Below are positions 7,329 through 18,402 of a stretch of 58,016 nucleotides of DNA, one piece after another. The DNA comes from Rhizobiaceae bacterium. GTDB taxonomy: Bacteria; Pseudomonadota; Alphaproteobacteria; Rhizobiales; Rhizobiaceae. The translations under genes were made by a program, and so were the position numbers. The notes beneath the pieces are model-generated. The model was given only the letters and a program-made list of their open reading frames with translations, was not told the DNA's origin and ran no database searches. How positions within the stretch are numbered: position 1 is the first letter of the stretch; each line of letters begins with the position of its first letter. The DNA is taken from the NCBI GenBank assembly GCA_905339215.1, contig CAJPFN010000127.1, positions 1-58,016 on the forward strand. Direction: 5' to 3'.

Positions 7329-8165
7329 ATGAGAAGGATCGTCATGGCGATGGCTTTCGCCGCGCTTTCAGCGATCGCTCCGGCGCGGGCGGCGGATCCC
7401 GAGATTCCGCTCTTCTGGGATATCAAGGAACGCCTGACGAAGCCGGATCTCTCGGCGATGGCGCGCCTGCGATTCCTGACGACCGTAGACTTCCCGCCAT
7501 TCAACTATCTCGACAACGCCGGACGGCTCAGCGGCTTCCATGTCGATCTCGCCCGCGCCATATGCGCGGAGCTGGACCTCCAGCAGAAATGCCAGATCCA
7601 GGCCCTGCCGTGGGGCGAGCTCGAGCAGGCGCTGGCGGACAGGCAGGGCGAGGCGATCATTGCCGGGATCGGGATTACCGCCGAGAACCGCGAGCGCTAC
7701 GCCTTCAGCCGGTCGTATCTGCAGTTTCCAGCGCGCTTCGTCACGCCGAAGGCCGATGCCATCAGCGAACCGATCCATGGCAAGCTGGAGGGGCGGCGCA
7801 TCGGCGTGATGGCAGGATCGGCGCACGAGCGGATGCTGCGCGACTATTTTGCGGGCGTGAAGGTCGTCACCTACACGCGCCAGCAATGGATGTTGCAGGA
7901 CCTGAAGGAGCGCAAGCTGGCCGGCGTCTTCGGCGACGGGATGCGCCTGGCCTTCTGGCTCGCCGGGCCGGATTCGGGCAATTGCTGCCGATACTCCGGG
8001 GGACCCTATCTGTCGCCCGACTATCTCGGCCTCGGACTGGCGATCGCCGCGCCGGCGTCCGAACGCGGACTGGCCGACGCCTTCGACTATGCCCTCCAGC
8101 AGATCAGCGCGAAGGGCATCTTCGCCGAACTGTACCTGCGCCACTTCCCCGTCAGCTTCTACTGA
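7329..8165 (+). CDS. Periplasmic amino-acid-type solute-binding protein
   Basis: The 278-residue protein has a signal peptide (MRRIVMAMAFAALSAIAPARA, cut near residue 21-22) and a type II periplasmic binding domain of the SBP_bac_3 family. Typical features are LRFLTTVDFPPFNYLDNAGRLSGFHVDLARAI near the start of the domain, GITAENRERYAFSRSYL in the hinge region and the C-terminal KGIFAELYLRHFP. Such proteins deliver polar amino acids to an ABC importer or act as sensors. No permease or ATPase gene is adjacent, so it is an orphan whose partner must be elsewhere. It has four cysteines (AICAEL, KCQIQ and a CC pair), unusual for a small binding protein. The 250 bp upstream, back to luxR, show no gene. 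Confidence 0.8.
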   Translation: MRRIVMAMAFAALSAIAPARAADPEIPLFWDIKERLTKPDLSAMARLRFLTTVDFPPFNYLDNAGRLSGFHVDLARAICAELDLQQKCQIQALPWGELEQALADRQGEAIIAGIGITAENRERYAFSRSYLQFPARFVTPKADAISEPIHGKLEGRRIGVMAGSAHERMLRDYFAGVKVVTYTRQQWMLQDLKERKLAGVFGDGMRLAFWLAGPDSGNCCRYSGGPYLSPDYLGLGLAIAAPASERGLADAFDYALQQISAKGIFAELYLRHFPVSFY

Positions 8166-8190
8166 CCGGCGCACGCCGGTCGGCCGGGCC

Positions 8191-8604
8191 TCAGGTCAGC
8201 ATACGATGGCGCGCCTTGGCGGCCCGCTCGATGGCAAAGGCGACATTATCCTCTAGGTCGAGGGCCTCGCGGAGCCGGTCGAGCACCCGCACTTCCTCCA
8301 TGCGCATCTCGAGATCGACCGCCGCAACCTCGAAGGCCGCCGCATAGGCGGTGTCGCGCAGGCGCGGGGGGATCGCCGCGCGCGCCAGAACAAGCACGCC
8401 GTCCAGTCCGGCCTCCTCGTGCAGCAGCTTTTCGCACTTCTGTGCCGTCGCGACGAGCTTCTCGGCGTCGAAGTCCTCGAATACCGGCCAGGTGCGGACG
8501 ACTTCGCCGATACGCGCCAATTCGATGTCGGTCATGTCGCGGTCGGATGCCGAGGTGATCACCATGAGATAGATCATGGCCTGGTGCGTCGTGGTGGCTG
8601 GCAT
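8191..8604 (-). CDS. TerB-family protein
   Basis: The 137-residue protein starts MPATTTHQAMIYLMVITSASDRDMTDIEL, which is the start of a TerB/DjlA-like all-helical domain with an acidic metal-type loop (SASDRDMTDIE). The domain fills the whole protein. TerB proteins are tied to tellurite or stress resistance in ter operons, but single stand-alone copies like this are common in alphaproteobacteria and their role is unknown. ATG 8604 has an AGGAG site (CAGGAGTACCCG), whereas the longer open frame upstream does not. It is divergent from lysK, with a 149-bp shared promoter region. Confidence 0.75.
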   Translation of the reverse strand: MPATTTHQAMIYLMVITSASDRDMTDIELARIGEVVRTWPVFEDFDAEKLVATAQKCEKLLHEEAGLDGVLVLARAAIPPRLRDTAYAAAFEVAAVDLEMRMEEVRVLDRLREALDLEDNVAFAIERAAKARHRMLT

Positions 8605-8753
8605 CGGGTACTCCTGATTCGAGCGCAAGGTAGGAACGGGCCGGGCGGCGGGCAAGGAAAAACGCCGCGTCGCGTTGACGCCTCCGGCCGCGCCGAATAG
8701 AGCATGCCAGCCCGCCGGGAAAGGGCCCGGCCAAGGAATCCAGGAACGGCGAC

Positions 8754-10403
8754 ATGACACTCCCTGCAATCGATCTCTCTCCCGAGGTTCTTGCGGCGGC
8801 CGCCGAGAGCAAAGCCTGGCCGTTCGAGGAAGCGCGCAAGATCGTCGAGCGCTACAAGGGCCGCGGTTTCCCCGCTACCGTGCTTTTCGAGACGGGATAT
8901 GGACCGTCGGGCCTGCCGCATATCGGCACGTTCGGCGAAGTGGCGCGCACGACGATGGTCCGCCACGCGTTCCGCGTGCTGACCGAGGACAAGGTGCCGA
9001 CCAAGCTGCTCTGCTTCTCGGACGACATGGACGGCATGCGCAAGATCCCGGACAACGTGCCGGATCGGGCTTTCCTGGAACCCTACCTGCACATGCCGCT
9101 GACGGTGGTGCCGAACCCGTTCGGCGGCGACTACGAGAGCTTCGGGCACCACAACAACGCCATGCTGCGGCGCTTCCTCGACACGTTCGGCTTCGACTAT
9201 GAGTTCGCCAGTGCCACCGACTACTACAAGTCCGGCCGCTTCGACGCGATCCTGAAGCGCGTCGCGGAGCGCTACGACGCCATCATGGCGATCATGCTAC
9301 CAACGCTCGGCGAAGAGAGGCGAGCCACCTATTCACCGTTCCTGCCGATCTCGCCGAAGACGGGGCGCGTACTCTACGTGCCGATGAAACACGTCGACGC
9401 CGAGGCAGGCACCGTCACCTTCGACGACGAGGACGGCACCGAAACGACGCTGCCGGTGACCGGCGGCCGCGTGAAGCTGCAGTGGAAGCCGGACTTCGGC
9501 GCGCGCTGGGCCGCGCTCGGCGTCGACTTCGAGATGTTCGGCAAGGACCATGGGCCGAACATGGGCGTCTACGACCGCATCTGCGAGGCGCTCGGCGGCC
9601 GCGCCCCGGAGCATTTCGTCTACGAACTCTTCCTCGACGAGAACGGCCAGAAGATCTCGAAGTCGAAGGGCAACGGGCTGACCATCGACGAGTGGCTGAC
9701 CTATGCGCCGACCGAGAGCCTCGGCCTCTACATGTACCAGCGGCCGCGGCAGGCGAAGAAGCTCTACTTCGACGTCATCCCCAAGGCGGTGGACGAGTAT
9801 TACGCCTTCCTTGCGGCGTATCCCCGCCAGGACTGGAAAGAGCGGCTCGGCAATCCGGTCTGGCATATGCACAACGGCGAGCCGCCGCGGATCGAACTGC
9901 CGGTCTCGTTCGCGCTCCTGCTCAACCTGGTCAGCGCCTCGAATGCCCACGACAAGGGCGTTTTGTGGGGCTTCATCTCGCGCCACGCGCCGGGTGTGAC
10001 GCCCGAGAACCATCCCGAGCTCGACCGGCTGGTCGGCTTTGCGATCCGCTACTTCGATGATTTCGTCATGCCGGCGAAGGTGTTCCGCGCGCCGGACGAG
10101 GTCGAGGCAGGCGCTCTGCGCGCGCTCGCCGCCAAGCTCTCCACCCTCGCGGAGGGATCGTCGGGCGAAGACATCCAGAACGCCGCCCTCGACGTCGCGC
10201 GCGGCATCGAGCGCTACCAGGATCATTCGAAGACAAGCCCCCAGGGAGGCCCCGGCGTCTCCGGCTCGTTCTTCCAGATGATCTACGAGGTGCTGATCGG
10301 CCAGGAGCGCGGGCCTCGCTTCGGCTCGTTCGCCGCGCTCTATGGCGTGGCAAACACGTGCCGGCTGATCGAGAAGGGTCTCGCCGGCGAACTCGCCGGC
10401 TGA
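8754..10403 (+). CDS. lysK: Lysyl-tRNA synthetase, class I
   Basis: The 549-residue enzyme charges tRNA-Lys with lysine. It is the class I form typical of alphaproteobacteria and archaea rather than the class II LysS/LysU of most bacteria. The HIGH-type signature is [13 protein letters not shown] near residues 50-62, and the KMSKS-type signature is [12 protein letters not shown] near residue 302. The catalytic Rossmann fold covers about residues 20-380, and the C-terminal helical anticodon-binding part follows. ATG 8754 follows CAGGAACGGCGAC, a usable ribosome binding site. The stop abuts the convergent thermonuclease gene with no gap. Confidence 0.95.
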   Translation: MTLPAIDLSPEVLAAAAESKAWPFEEARKIVERYKGRGFPATVLFETGYGPSGLPHIGTFGEVARTTMVRHAFRVLTEDKVPTKLLCFSDDMDGMRKIPDNVPDRAFLEPYLHMPLTVVPNPFGGDYESFGHHNNAMLRRFLDTFGFDYEFASATDYYKSGRFDAILKRVAERYDAIMAIMLPTLGEERRATYSPFLPISPKTGRVLYVPMKHVDAEAGTVTFDDEDGTETTLPVTGGRVKLQWKPDFGARWAALGVDFEMFGKDHGPNMGVYDRICEALGGRAPEHFVYELFLDENGQKISKSKGNGLTIDEWLTYAPTESLGLYMYQRPRQAKKLYFDVIPKAVDEYYAFLAAYPRQDWKERLGNPVWHMHNGEPPRIELPVSFALLLNLVSASNAHDKGVLWGFISRHAPGVTPENHPELDRLVGFAIRYFDDFVMPAKVFRAPDEVEAGALRALAAKLSTLAEGSSGEDIQNAALDVARGIERYQDHSKTSPQGGPGVSGSFFQMIYEVLIGQERGPRFGSFAALYGVANTCRLIEKGLAGELAG

Positions 10404-11345
10404 TCATCCGGGTCCTTCGGACGCAGGCGCGTCGCTCGCCGCATCGGGCGCGAGCTCGCCGGCGGGCGCAGCCTCGAGCCGGTCGAAATCGGGCAGTTCG
10501 GTTTCCGGCAGGGAACTCGGCGGGAGCTGGTAAGACGATTCCGGGACGACGCCGGCTGGCGGCGCGCCAAAGACGCCCAGTTGCTTCTCGCGCGCCGCCC
10601 GGCCGGCCGCTTCGTAGGGGCCACCCTCGGCGGCCCGGGCCCAGCCGTTGGTGACCAGCCACAAGCCGACATCCTGCTTTCCGAGGCGGCATGCCGCCAC
10701 GACCAGATGGCGGTCGCTCTCCGGCGGAATGGCGCAGGACAGCGAGCGGCCCCTCAACCAAGTGCGGAACGCGGTGCGCGCGCGGACGCCGCACGGCCAC
10801 GGGCGCCCTTGCCACGAACAGGCTTCGTCCGGCTCGACGCTTTCGATCCCGGCAAGCGCGACGCTGCGCCCCATCGCCTCGAAACGCGCCGAGGCGACGG
10901 CGACCGGCCGATGCAGGAGGCTCCCCTTCCACTTGTCCGGCGGCACCGGCTTCGGCGGCAAGGCGAGAGCCAGGTCGGAAAGCGGTTGCCGCGGCTCGGC
11001 GCGTTGCAACTCGGCTGGATCGAGCGGAGGCGGTGCCACGATCTCCGGCGCCACGGCGCGCGGCGGGGCCGCCTGCGCCAGGTGGTCGCTTTGCCCGCGA
11101 GCGGGACCGGCGCCGACGGAGAGGGTTCGGCCTTCGGCGGCGCGCCGTGGCGGCGACGAACCGGCGTCGTCTGCGGCCGGAAGCGGCCCGGTAGAAGCGT
11201 GTTCAAGTGTCGTGGGTGCAGCTTCCGGCAGCGTCGATGCGCTCTCGACGGAATCCGGGGCGAGGAGCGTACGCCCGGCGAGGCTCAGCATGGTCCCGGC
11301 CAGGCCGATGGCGAGGACGGCGGCAGCCGCCAGGACCGGCCGCAT
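10404..11345 (-). CDS. Thermonuclease (SNase-like) family protein with membrane anchor
   Basis: The 313-residue protein starts with an uncleaved-looking hydrophobic segment (MRPVLAAAAVLAIGLAGTMLSL). A long low-complexity Ala/Pro-rich linker (about 30-140) follows, then an SNase-like domain (about 145-260). In this domain ARFEAMGRSVALAGIES, CSWQGRPWPCGVRARTAF and WLVTNGWARA match the fold. The tail is Pro/Ser/Glu-rich. SNase domains are secreted nucleases or binding folds, and I cannot confirm the full catalytic triad. The gene begins four bases after the S24 peptidase gene on the same strand, so the two are co-transcribed. Its stop touches the lysK stop from the other side. Confidence 0.75.
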   Translation of the reverse strand: MRPVLAAAAVLAIGLAGTMLSLAGRTLLAPDSVESASTLPEAAPTTLEHASTGPLPAADDAGSSPPRRAAEGRTLSVGAGPARGQSDHLAQAAPPRAVAPEIVAPPPLDPAELQRAEPRQPLSDLALALPPKPVPPDKWKGSLLHRPVAVASARFEAMGRSVALAGIESVEPDEACSWQGRPWPCGVRARTAFRTWLRGRSLSCAIPPESDRHLVVAACRLGKQDVGLWLVTNGWARAAEGGPYEAAGRAAREKQLGVFGAPPAGVVPESSYQLPPSSLPETELPDFDRLEAAPAGELAPDAASDAPASEGPG

Positions 11346-11349
11346 CGGC

Positions 11350-12003
11350 CTACTGGCTCGCCCAGACGATGCGCGCGATCCACTCGATCTGGGAGAGCGG
11401 GATGTGGCGGACCGGGTGGGCCGGATTGAGCGAGACGAGCTCGACCATCGTCGCGGTCCTGCGTTCCAGCAGCTTCGCCATCACCTCGCCGTCGGTTGTC
11501 TTGACGACGACGCGGTCGCCGCGGCGCACGGCGCCGCCCGGGCTGACGATGAGGACGTCGCCGTCGCGATAGAGCGGCAACATGGAATCGCCCTGCACCT
11601 GGAGCGCGTAGGAGCCTTCTCCGGCACGCTCCGGCACCTCGACCATGTCCCAACCCTGGCCGGCGGGGAAGCCGGCATCGTCGAAGAAGCCGCCGGCGCC
11701 GGCCTGGGCGAAACCGATCAGCGGGACGGTCGAGCCCTGTGCCGGAAGCGCGCCCTTGGTTTCCGGCGCGCGGCCCTCGATCAGCCCGAAAAGCTCTTCC
11801 AGCGACGAGTTGGTCGCTTCGATGACCTTGGCCAGAGACTCCGTCGACGGCCACCGCGGCCGGCCGTCGGCCGAAAGCCGCTTTGACTTGTTAAAGGCGG
11901 TCGAGTCCAGCCCTGCGCGCTTGGCAAGGCCCGAGGCCGAAAGCGAATAGCGTTCGGCGAGCGCGTCGATCGCGGCCCATACACGGTCGTGCGAGAGCAT
12001 CAT
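11350..12003 (-). CDS. S24-family (LexA/CI-like) self-cleaving repressor
   Basis: The 217-residue protein has an N-terminal helix-turn-helix (about 10-75, with AIDALAERYSLSASGLAKRAG) and a C-terminal S24 peptidase fold. The catalytic serine is in QVQGDSMLPLYRDGD and the lysine in DRVVVKTTDGEVMAK. Such proteins are repressors inactivated by autocleavage, or stress regulators. Stand-alone copies conserved in Rhizobiales chromosomes are not necessarily phage. Two adjacent ATGs (12003 and 12000) follow GGGGAG; TTG 12018 is a less likely start. The HTH is followed by RPRWPSTESLAKVIEATNSS, as in CI-type repressors. It leads directly into the thermonuclease gene. Confidence 0.8.
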   Translation of the reverse strand: MMLSHDRVWAAIDALAERYSLSASGLAKRAGLDSTAFNKSKRLSADGRPRWPSTESLAKVIEATNSSLEELFGLIEGRAPETKGALPAQGSTVPLIGFAQAGAGGFFDDAGFPAGQGWDMVEVPERAGEGSYALQVQGDSMLPLYRDGDVLIVSPGGAVRRGDRVVVKTTDGEVMAKLLERRTATMVELVSLNPAHPVRHIPLSQIEWIARIVWASQ

Positions 12004-12095
12004 CCGCTCCCCGTCCAACAGGAAAATATGCCTTTAGTACTGCATCTAGTCCCAGGCTACCGCGATGTCCAGCCGAAAACGCCGATTGCCGTAGA

Positions 12096-12716
12096 TCACA
12101 ATGGCCTGAACGGCGGTCGGCCTGTCGCAAGCGCGTAGTCGAGAAGGTCGAGCCGGTCCTGCCCCCAGAAAGGCTCCCCGTCGAGCACGAAGGACGGCAC
12201 GCCGCTGGCGTCGACGGCGATGGCGTCCTCGGTATTCTTCATTCGCATGGCGGCGATTTCCACCGTCTTCGCCCGGTCGAGCACCGCGGCGGCGTCGAAG
12301 CCGGCGGAGGAGAGGAGTTGCGCCAGAGTCGCCTCGTCGGCGACGTTCTTCTCCTCCGCCCAGACGGCGGCGAAAACGGAGCCCATGTATTCAAGCGGGT
12401 CTCCGCCGGACGCCACGATGGCGCAAATCGTGTGGTCGGCAAGCGTCGGATCGGTGGGGAAGAACGCCGGGCGGAGATTCAGCAGCTTGCCGCGATAGTG
12501 CGCGAAGCGCTGCAGCTCGATCAGGCGGTAGCGCTGGCGAACGGCCGGGCGCTCCGCAAGCGGTACCTGCCCCGACACCTTGAACATGCCGCCAAGGTTC
12601 ACGGGGCGGACGGCGAGGGTCGCGCCGTGCTTCGCGGCGAGCGCTCTGGCCGGGTCGTGGCCGAGATAGGTCCACGGAGAAATCGAGGTGAAGAAGTAGT
12701 CGATGGTGGCGGGCAT
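12096..12716 (-). CDS. DsbA-family 2-hydroxychromene-2-carboxylate isomerase-like protein
   Basis: The 206-residue protein is of the thioredoxin-fold HCCA isomerase/GST-kappa family. It starts MPATIDYFFTSISPWTYLGHD, where the family serine (SPWTY) replaces the redox cysteine. It ends with the cis-Pro loop VDASGVPSFVLDGEPFWGQDRLD. HCCA isomerases use glutathione in aromatic-ring degradation, but many such paralogues have unknown substrates and no degradation genes are near. ATG 12716 gives the family start; the upstream extension would need TTG. It is separated by 92 bases from the S24 gene on the same strand. Confidence 0.8.
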   Translation of the reverse strand: MPATIDYFFTSISPWTYLGHDPARALAAKHGATLAVRPVNLGGMFKVSGQVPLAERPAVRQRYRLIELQRFAHYRGKLLNLRPAFFPTDPTLADHTICAIVASGGDPLEYMGSVFAAVWAEEKNVADEATLAQLLSSAGFDAAAVLDRAKTVEIAAMRMKNTEDAIAVDASGVPSFVLDGEPFWGQDRLDLLDYALATGRPPFRPL

Positions 12717-12815
12717 TGAGGGTCTCGTCAAAGGGGCATGCGCGGTCGCGCCAATCAGCCTAGACTATCCGGCGAGCTGCTGGAAACCGCAATGTCGGCA
12801 AATCGGGCGCGGTCG

Positions 12816-13358
12816 TCAGGGTCCCTTCGCCAGCCGCCTCAGGCCGGCGTGGGAGGCCATGAAAATGCGCTCCTCCTCAGTCGGCGGGCGCGGGACGATA
12901 TGGCCGCCGAGCGCTGCAACGATGTCGTCGATTGGGACAAAGCGACGGTTGCCGAAATCGTAGATGCCTGCCGTGGTCATGACCAGGGCGGCGGTCTGGC
13001 CGCCGTCGAGGACGAAGCGGTGGCGGCCGATGACCTGGGTGTCTTCCCACGTCTCGATCGTGGAGACGACCTCGAACCTCTTCCACAGGCGGATCTCGCG
13101 GACGTAGACGGACTGGAGACCGCCCATCATCGGCGCCCAGCGGTTCTTGCGGGCGAGGTCGAGCAGCCCGGCGCGCAGGAAGATGTCGATGCGGCCGACG
13201 TCGGCGAGCATCATGTAGCGCGCGTTGTTCAGATGGAGGTTGGTGTCGACGTCGAAGGGCAGGCAGCGGAAGGAGAGCCGGCTTGCGTCGCCGAACCGGT
13301 AGCGCCCGCGGCTCTTCGTGGTGAGCGCCATGCGCGCGAAACGGCCCCAGACATACAT
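12816..13358 (-). CDS. Acyl-CoA thioesterase family protein (hot-dog fold)
   Basis: The 180-residue protein has the 4-hydroxybenzoyl-CoA thioesterase/THEM6-like pattern: SFRCLPFDVDTNLHLNNARYMMLADVGRIDIF (about 30-60), with the catalytic-site aspartate and asparagine. GLQSVYVREIRLWKRFEVVSTIETWED follows. These enzymes hydrolyse acyl-CoA thioesters. The gene lies downstream of the beta-oxidation block on the same strand but beyond a strong hairpin, so it is probably transcribed separately. ATG 13358 is preceded by GAGG eight bases upstream. Confidence 0.8.
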   Translation of the reverse strand: MYVWGRFARMALTTKSRGRYRFGDASRLSFRCLPFDVDTNLHLNNARYMMLADVGRIDIFLRAGLLDLARKNRWAPMMGGLQSVYVREIRLWKRFEVVSTIETWEDTQVIGRHRFVLDGGQTAALVMTTAGIYDFGNRRFVPIDDIVAALGGHIVPRPPTEEERIFMASHAGLRRLAKGP

Positions 13359-13471
13359 GTCGAGATCCTCGATACGTCCCTCGGCGAGAGGGCGGGCAAT
13401 CGCCACAACGGCCGGCGGACGGGTTCGATACCGCAGCGCGCGGCGTCGAACCATGGTTCCCAAAGCGTCGC

Positions 13472-13496
13472 GGCCCTCCCCGCTAGGGGGAGGGCC
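13472..13496 (-). terminator. Hairpin downstream of fadJ
   Basis: A perfect 10-bp stem (GGCCCTCCCC with GGGGAGGGCC) around GCTAG begins nine bases after the fadJ stop. It lacks a T-run, so it may stall transcription or protect the 3' end rather than terminate by itself. Its CCCTCCCC/GGGGAGGG core is the same as in the larger repeat at 15770-15914. Confidence 0.5.
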
Positions 13497-13504
13497 AGCC
13501 GGCG

Positions 13505-15724
13505 TCAGGCGGCCTTCTTCGATGGCTTCGCGTAGGGGTCGAAGCGGTCGTAGAAGGTCTCGCCCTTCTCGGCCATGTCGAGGAGGAGCTTCGGCGCCTT
13601 GAACTGCGCGCCGTACTTCTTCTGCAACTCCTTCGCCCGCTTGACGAAGGCCTTGCCGCCGATACCGTCGATATAGGACAGCGCGCCGCCCGTATAAGGG
13701 GCGAAGCCGAAGGCGAGGATCGAGCCGACGTCCGCCTCGCGCGGATCGGTGACGATGCCCTCCTCCATGACGCGCGCGGCCTCCAGCGCGATGGTGAAGA
13801 GGAACCGCTGCTTCAGTTCCTCGACGTCGATCCTGTCGGCATCCTGCTGCTTGTAGAGATCCTTCAGGCCGGGCCACAGCTTCTTCTTCGCCGGCTTGGC
13901 CGGGTAGTCGTAGAAGCCCTTGCCGTTCTTGCGGCCGAAGCGGCCGTGCTTGTCGACGAGCGTGTTGACCAGGTCGAACTGGTCCCGGTCGACCGCCTTC
14001 TCGCCGAGATCGCGGATGGTCTGCTTCATGATCTTCTGGGCGAGGTCGATCGCCGTCTCGTCGGTCAGCGCCAGCGGGCCGACGGGCATGCCGGCCATCT
14101 TCGCGGCGTTCTCGATCATGGCGGCAGGAACGCCCTCGATCAGCATCTGGTAGGATTCCGACATGTAGCGGAGCACGCAGCGGTTGACGTAGAAGCCGCG
14201 CGTGTCGTTGACCACGATCGGCGTCTTCTTGATCGCGCGCACGTAGTCGATGGCCACCGCCAGCGCCTTGTCGCCGGTCTTCTTGCCGAGGATGATCTCG
14301 ACCAGCATCATCTTGTCGACGGGCGAGAAGAAGTGGATGCCGATGAAGTTCTTCGGCCGCGACGAGTTCTTGGCCAGTCCGCTGATCGGGATGGTCGAGG
14401 TGTTGGACGCGAACACCGCCGAGGATTTCAGCACGGCCTCCGACTTCTCGGTCACGACCCTCTTGATCTCGCTGTCCTCGAAGACCGCCTCGATGACGAG
14501 GTCGCAGCCTTCCAGCGCCGCGTAGTCGGGCGTCGCCGTGATCAGCGAGAGCAGCTTCTCCTTGTCGTCGGCCGTCGCGCGGCCTTTCTTGACCAGGCCG
14601 TCCATGAGGCCCGCGGAGTGGGCCTTGCCCTTGTCGGCGGCTTCCTGGTCGCGGTCGATGAGCACGACCGGGATGCCGGCCTTGGCGGTCACGTAGGCGA
14701 TGCCGGCGCCCATGAAGCCCGCGCCGACGACGCCGATCTTCCTGAACTTCGTCTCGGGGACGCCTTCCGGCCGGCGCGCACCCTTGTTCAGCTCCTGCAG
14801 CGAGACGAACAGCGAGCGGATCATCGCCTCGGCCTCGCGGCTCTGAAGCACCTGCGCGAAGTAGCGCTGCTCGATCCTGAGGCCGGTGTCGAAGGGCACC
14901 AGCAGGCCTTCGTAGACGCATTTCAGGATGGCGCTGGCGGCCGGGTAATTCCCGTAGGTCTCGCGGCGCAGGATGGCGATCGCCGGCGGCCAGAGATTGG
15001 CGCCCGCGGCCGAGTAGACCGGGCCATCGGGCAGCTTGAAGCCCTTCTTGTCCCACGGCGCCACCGGATCGAGGCCGTTCCTGATCATCGCCTTGGCCGT
15101 CTCGACCAGCTTCGCCGGCTCGGCGATCTCGTGGATCAGGCCCATCGACTTCGCCTTCTGCGGCGAGAGGTTCTGGCCCGACGTCAGCATCTGAAGCGCG
15201 TCCTGGCCCTTGGCCAACCTGGGCACGCGCTGAGTGCCGCCCGCACCCGGGAAGATGCCCACCTTGACCTCAGGCAACGCCATCTTGACCTTGTCAGAGT
15301 CGGCGGCGACGCGGCCGTGGCAAGCCAGCGACAGTTCGAAGGCGCCGCCCATGCAGGTGCCGTTGATCGCCGAGACCCACGGCTTGCCGGAGGTTTCAAG
15401 CTTGCGGAACAGCCAGGTCATACGGCCGGCGCCGTCGAACAGCATCTTCACTGCTGCCTCGGGGTTCCTCGCCCGCTCTTCCTTGAAGATGCCGAGCATC
15501 TTCTGGAGCATGGTAAGATCGGCGCCGCCGGAGAAGCTGTCCTTGCCGGACGTGATGACCGCGCCCTTGATGCCGGCGTCGGCAGCAACGTGGTCGACGA
15601 TCTTTTCCAGTTCGTCCATCACCTCCTCGGTGAAGACGTTCATCGACTTGCCGGGCATGTCCCAGGTGACGAGGGCGATGCCGTCGGCGTCGGTCTCGAC
15701 GGTGAAATTGTTGTACTTTGCCAT
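13505..15724 (-). CDS. fadJ: Multifunctional fatty-acid oxidation protein (enoyl-CoA hydratase / 3-hydroxyacyl-CoA dehydrogenase)
   Basis: The 739-residue protein performs the hydration and second oxidation steps of beta-oxidation. Residues 1-190 form a crotonase domain (SGKDSFSGGADL, NGTCMGGAFELSLACH, LPEVKVGIFPGAGGTQRVPRL with its catalytic Glu). A Rossmann NAD-binding domain starts near 328 (GVVGAGFMGAGIAYVTAKAG), and two C-terminal dehydrogenase domains end near 725 (GIVTDPREADVGSILAFGF, FAPYTGGALSYIDGIG). ATG 15724 has a GGAGGG site. The thiolase and acyl-CoA dehydrogenase genes are upstream on the same strand, making a beta-oxidation cluster. A paralogue elsewhere in the genome is common, so FadB/FadJ naming is approximate. 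Confidence 0.92.
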   Translation of the reverse strand: MAKYNNFTVETDADGIALVTWDMPGKSMNVFTEEVMDELEKIVDHVAADAGIKGAVITSGKDSFSGGADLTMLQKMLGIFKEERARNPEAAVKMLFDGAGRMTWLFRKLETSGKPWVSAINGTCMGGAFELSLACHGRVAADSDKVKMALPEVKVGIFPGAGGTQRVPRLAKGQDALQMLTSGQNLSPQKAKSMGLIHEIAEPAKLVETAKAMIRNGLDPVAPWDKKGFKLPDGPVYSAAGANLWPPAIAILRRETYGNYPAASAILKCVYEGLLVPFDTGLRIEQRYFAQVLQSREAEAMIRSLFVSLQELNKGARRPEGVPETKFRKIGVVGAGFMGAGIAYVTAKAGIPVVLIDRDQEAADKGKAHSAGLMDGLVKKGRATADDKEKLLSLITATPDYAALEGCDLVIEAVFEDSEIKRVVTEKSEAVLKSSAVFASNTSTIPISGLAKNSSRPKNFIGIHFFSPVDKMMLVEIILGKKTGDKALAVAIDYVRAIKKTPIVVNDTRGFYVNRCVLRYMSESYQMLIEGVPAAMIENAAKMAGMPVGPLALTDETAIDLAQKIMKQTIRDLGEKAVDRDQFDLVNTLVDKHGRFGRKNGKGFYDYPAKPAKKKLWPGLKDLYKQQDADRIDVEELKQRFLFTIALEAARVMEEGIVTDPREADVGSILAFGFAPYTGGALSYIDGIGGKAFVKRAKELQKKYGAQFKAPKLLLDMAEKGETFYDRFDPYAKPSKKAA

Positions 15725-15769
15725 TGGAGAAGTCCCTCCTAGAGTTCAGATGCGGCGCCGCCGCGGGTT

Positions 15770-15914
15770 CCCTCCCCCTCGAGGGGAAGGCGCCGAGCAA
15801 AGCGAGGCGGGGCGGTTTCCCGAAGCCGAGCTCGGCCTGTTTCCTGCGTCGAGTGCGGCCTTGACGACCCTACCCGGTCCGCTGCGCGGACCACCCTCCC
15901 CTCAAAGGGGAGGG
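15770..15914. repeat. Intergenic palindromic repeat of the rhizobial type
   Basis: The gap between fadJ and the thiolase gene is filled by a structured element. Its left end has the palindrome CCCCTCGAGGGG. Towards the right is the hairpin GGTCCGC-TGC-GCGGACC (15876-15892), and the right end is CCCTCCCC-TCAAA-GGGGAGGG (15894-15914). Mobile intergenic palindromes with these CCCTCCCC ends occur in many copies in Mesorhizobium-group genomes. Copy number here was not tested; the hairpin at 13472-13496 shares the end motif. Placed in an operon, it may process or stall the transcript. Confidence 0.55.
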
Positions 15915-15922
15915 ACAAGGCG

Positions 15923-17131
<1,209 letters not shown>

Positions 17132-17160
17132 TTTCGTCTCCTCGTGTTTCCGGACCGGGC

Positions 17161-18333
<1,173 letters not shown>

Positions 18334-18359
18334 GCATGCCTCCCAATTGGCTCACTATA

Positions 18360-18389
18360 ACCACTCTGTTCAATATTGAACAGAGTGGT
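18360..18389. promoter_or_regulatory. Perfect 30-bp palindrome between two acyl-CoA dehydrogenase genes
   Basis: The half-sequence ACCACTCTGTTCAAT is followed directly by its exact complement, with AATATT at the centre. It lies between the stop of the large dehydrogenase gene (18403) and the TTG start of the smaller one (18333). It could be a homodimeric repressor operator, for example for a TetR-type regulator, or a terminator/RNA-processing hairpin. There is no T-run on either side, which favours an operator or processing role. Confidence 0.5.
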
Positions 18390-18402
18390 CTCGGTATCGA
18401 CG

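Noticed and set aside
12816-15056. A single 746-codon minus-strand frame covering the thioesterase and part of fadJ.
   Set aside because: Only its last 180 codons look like protein; the rest is a second frame of fadJ.
13946-15742. Long open frame (598 codons) on the plus strand opposite fadJ.
   Set aside because: It is antisense to a clear fadJ gene and its composition (Arg/His/Asp/Leu-rich) is that of a GC-rich shadow frame.
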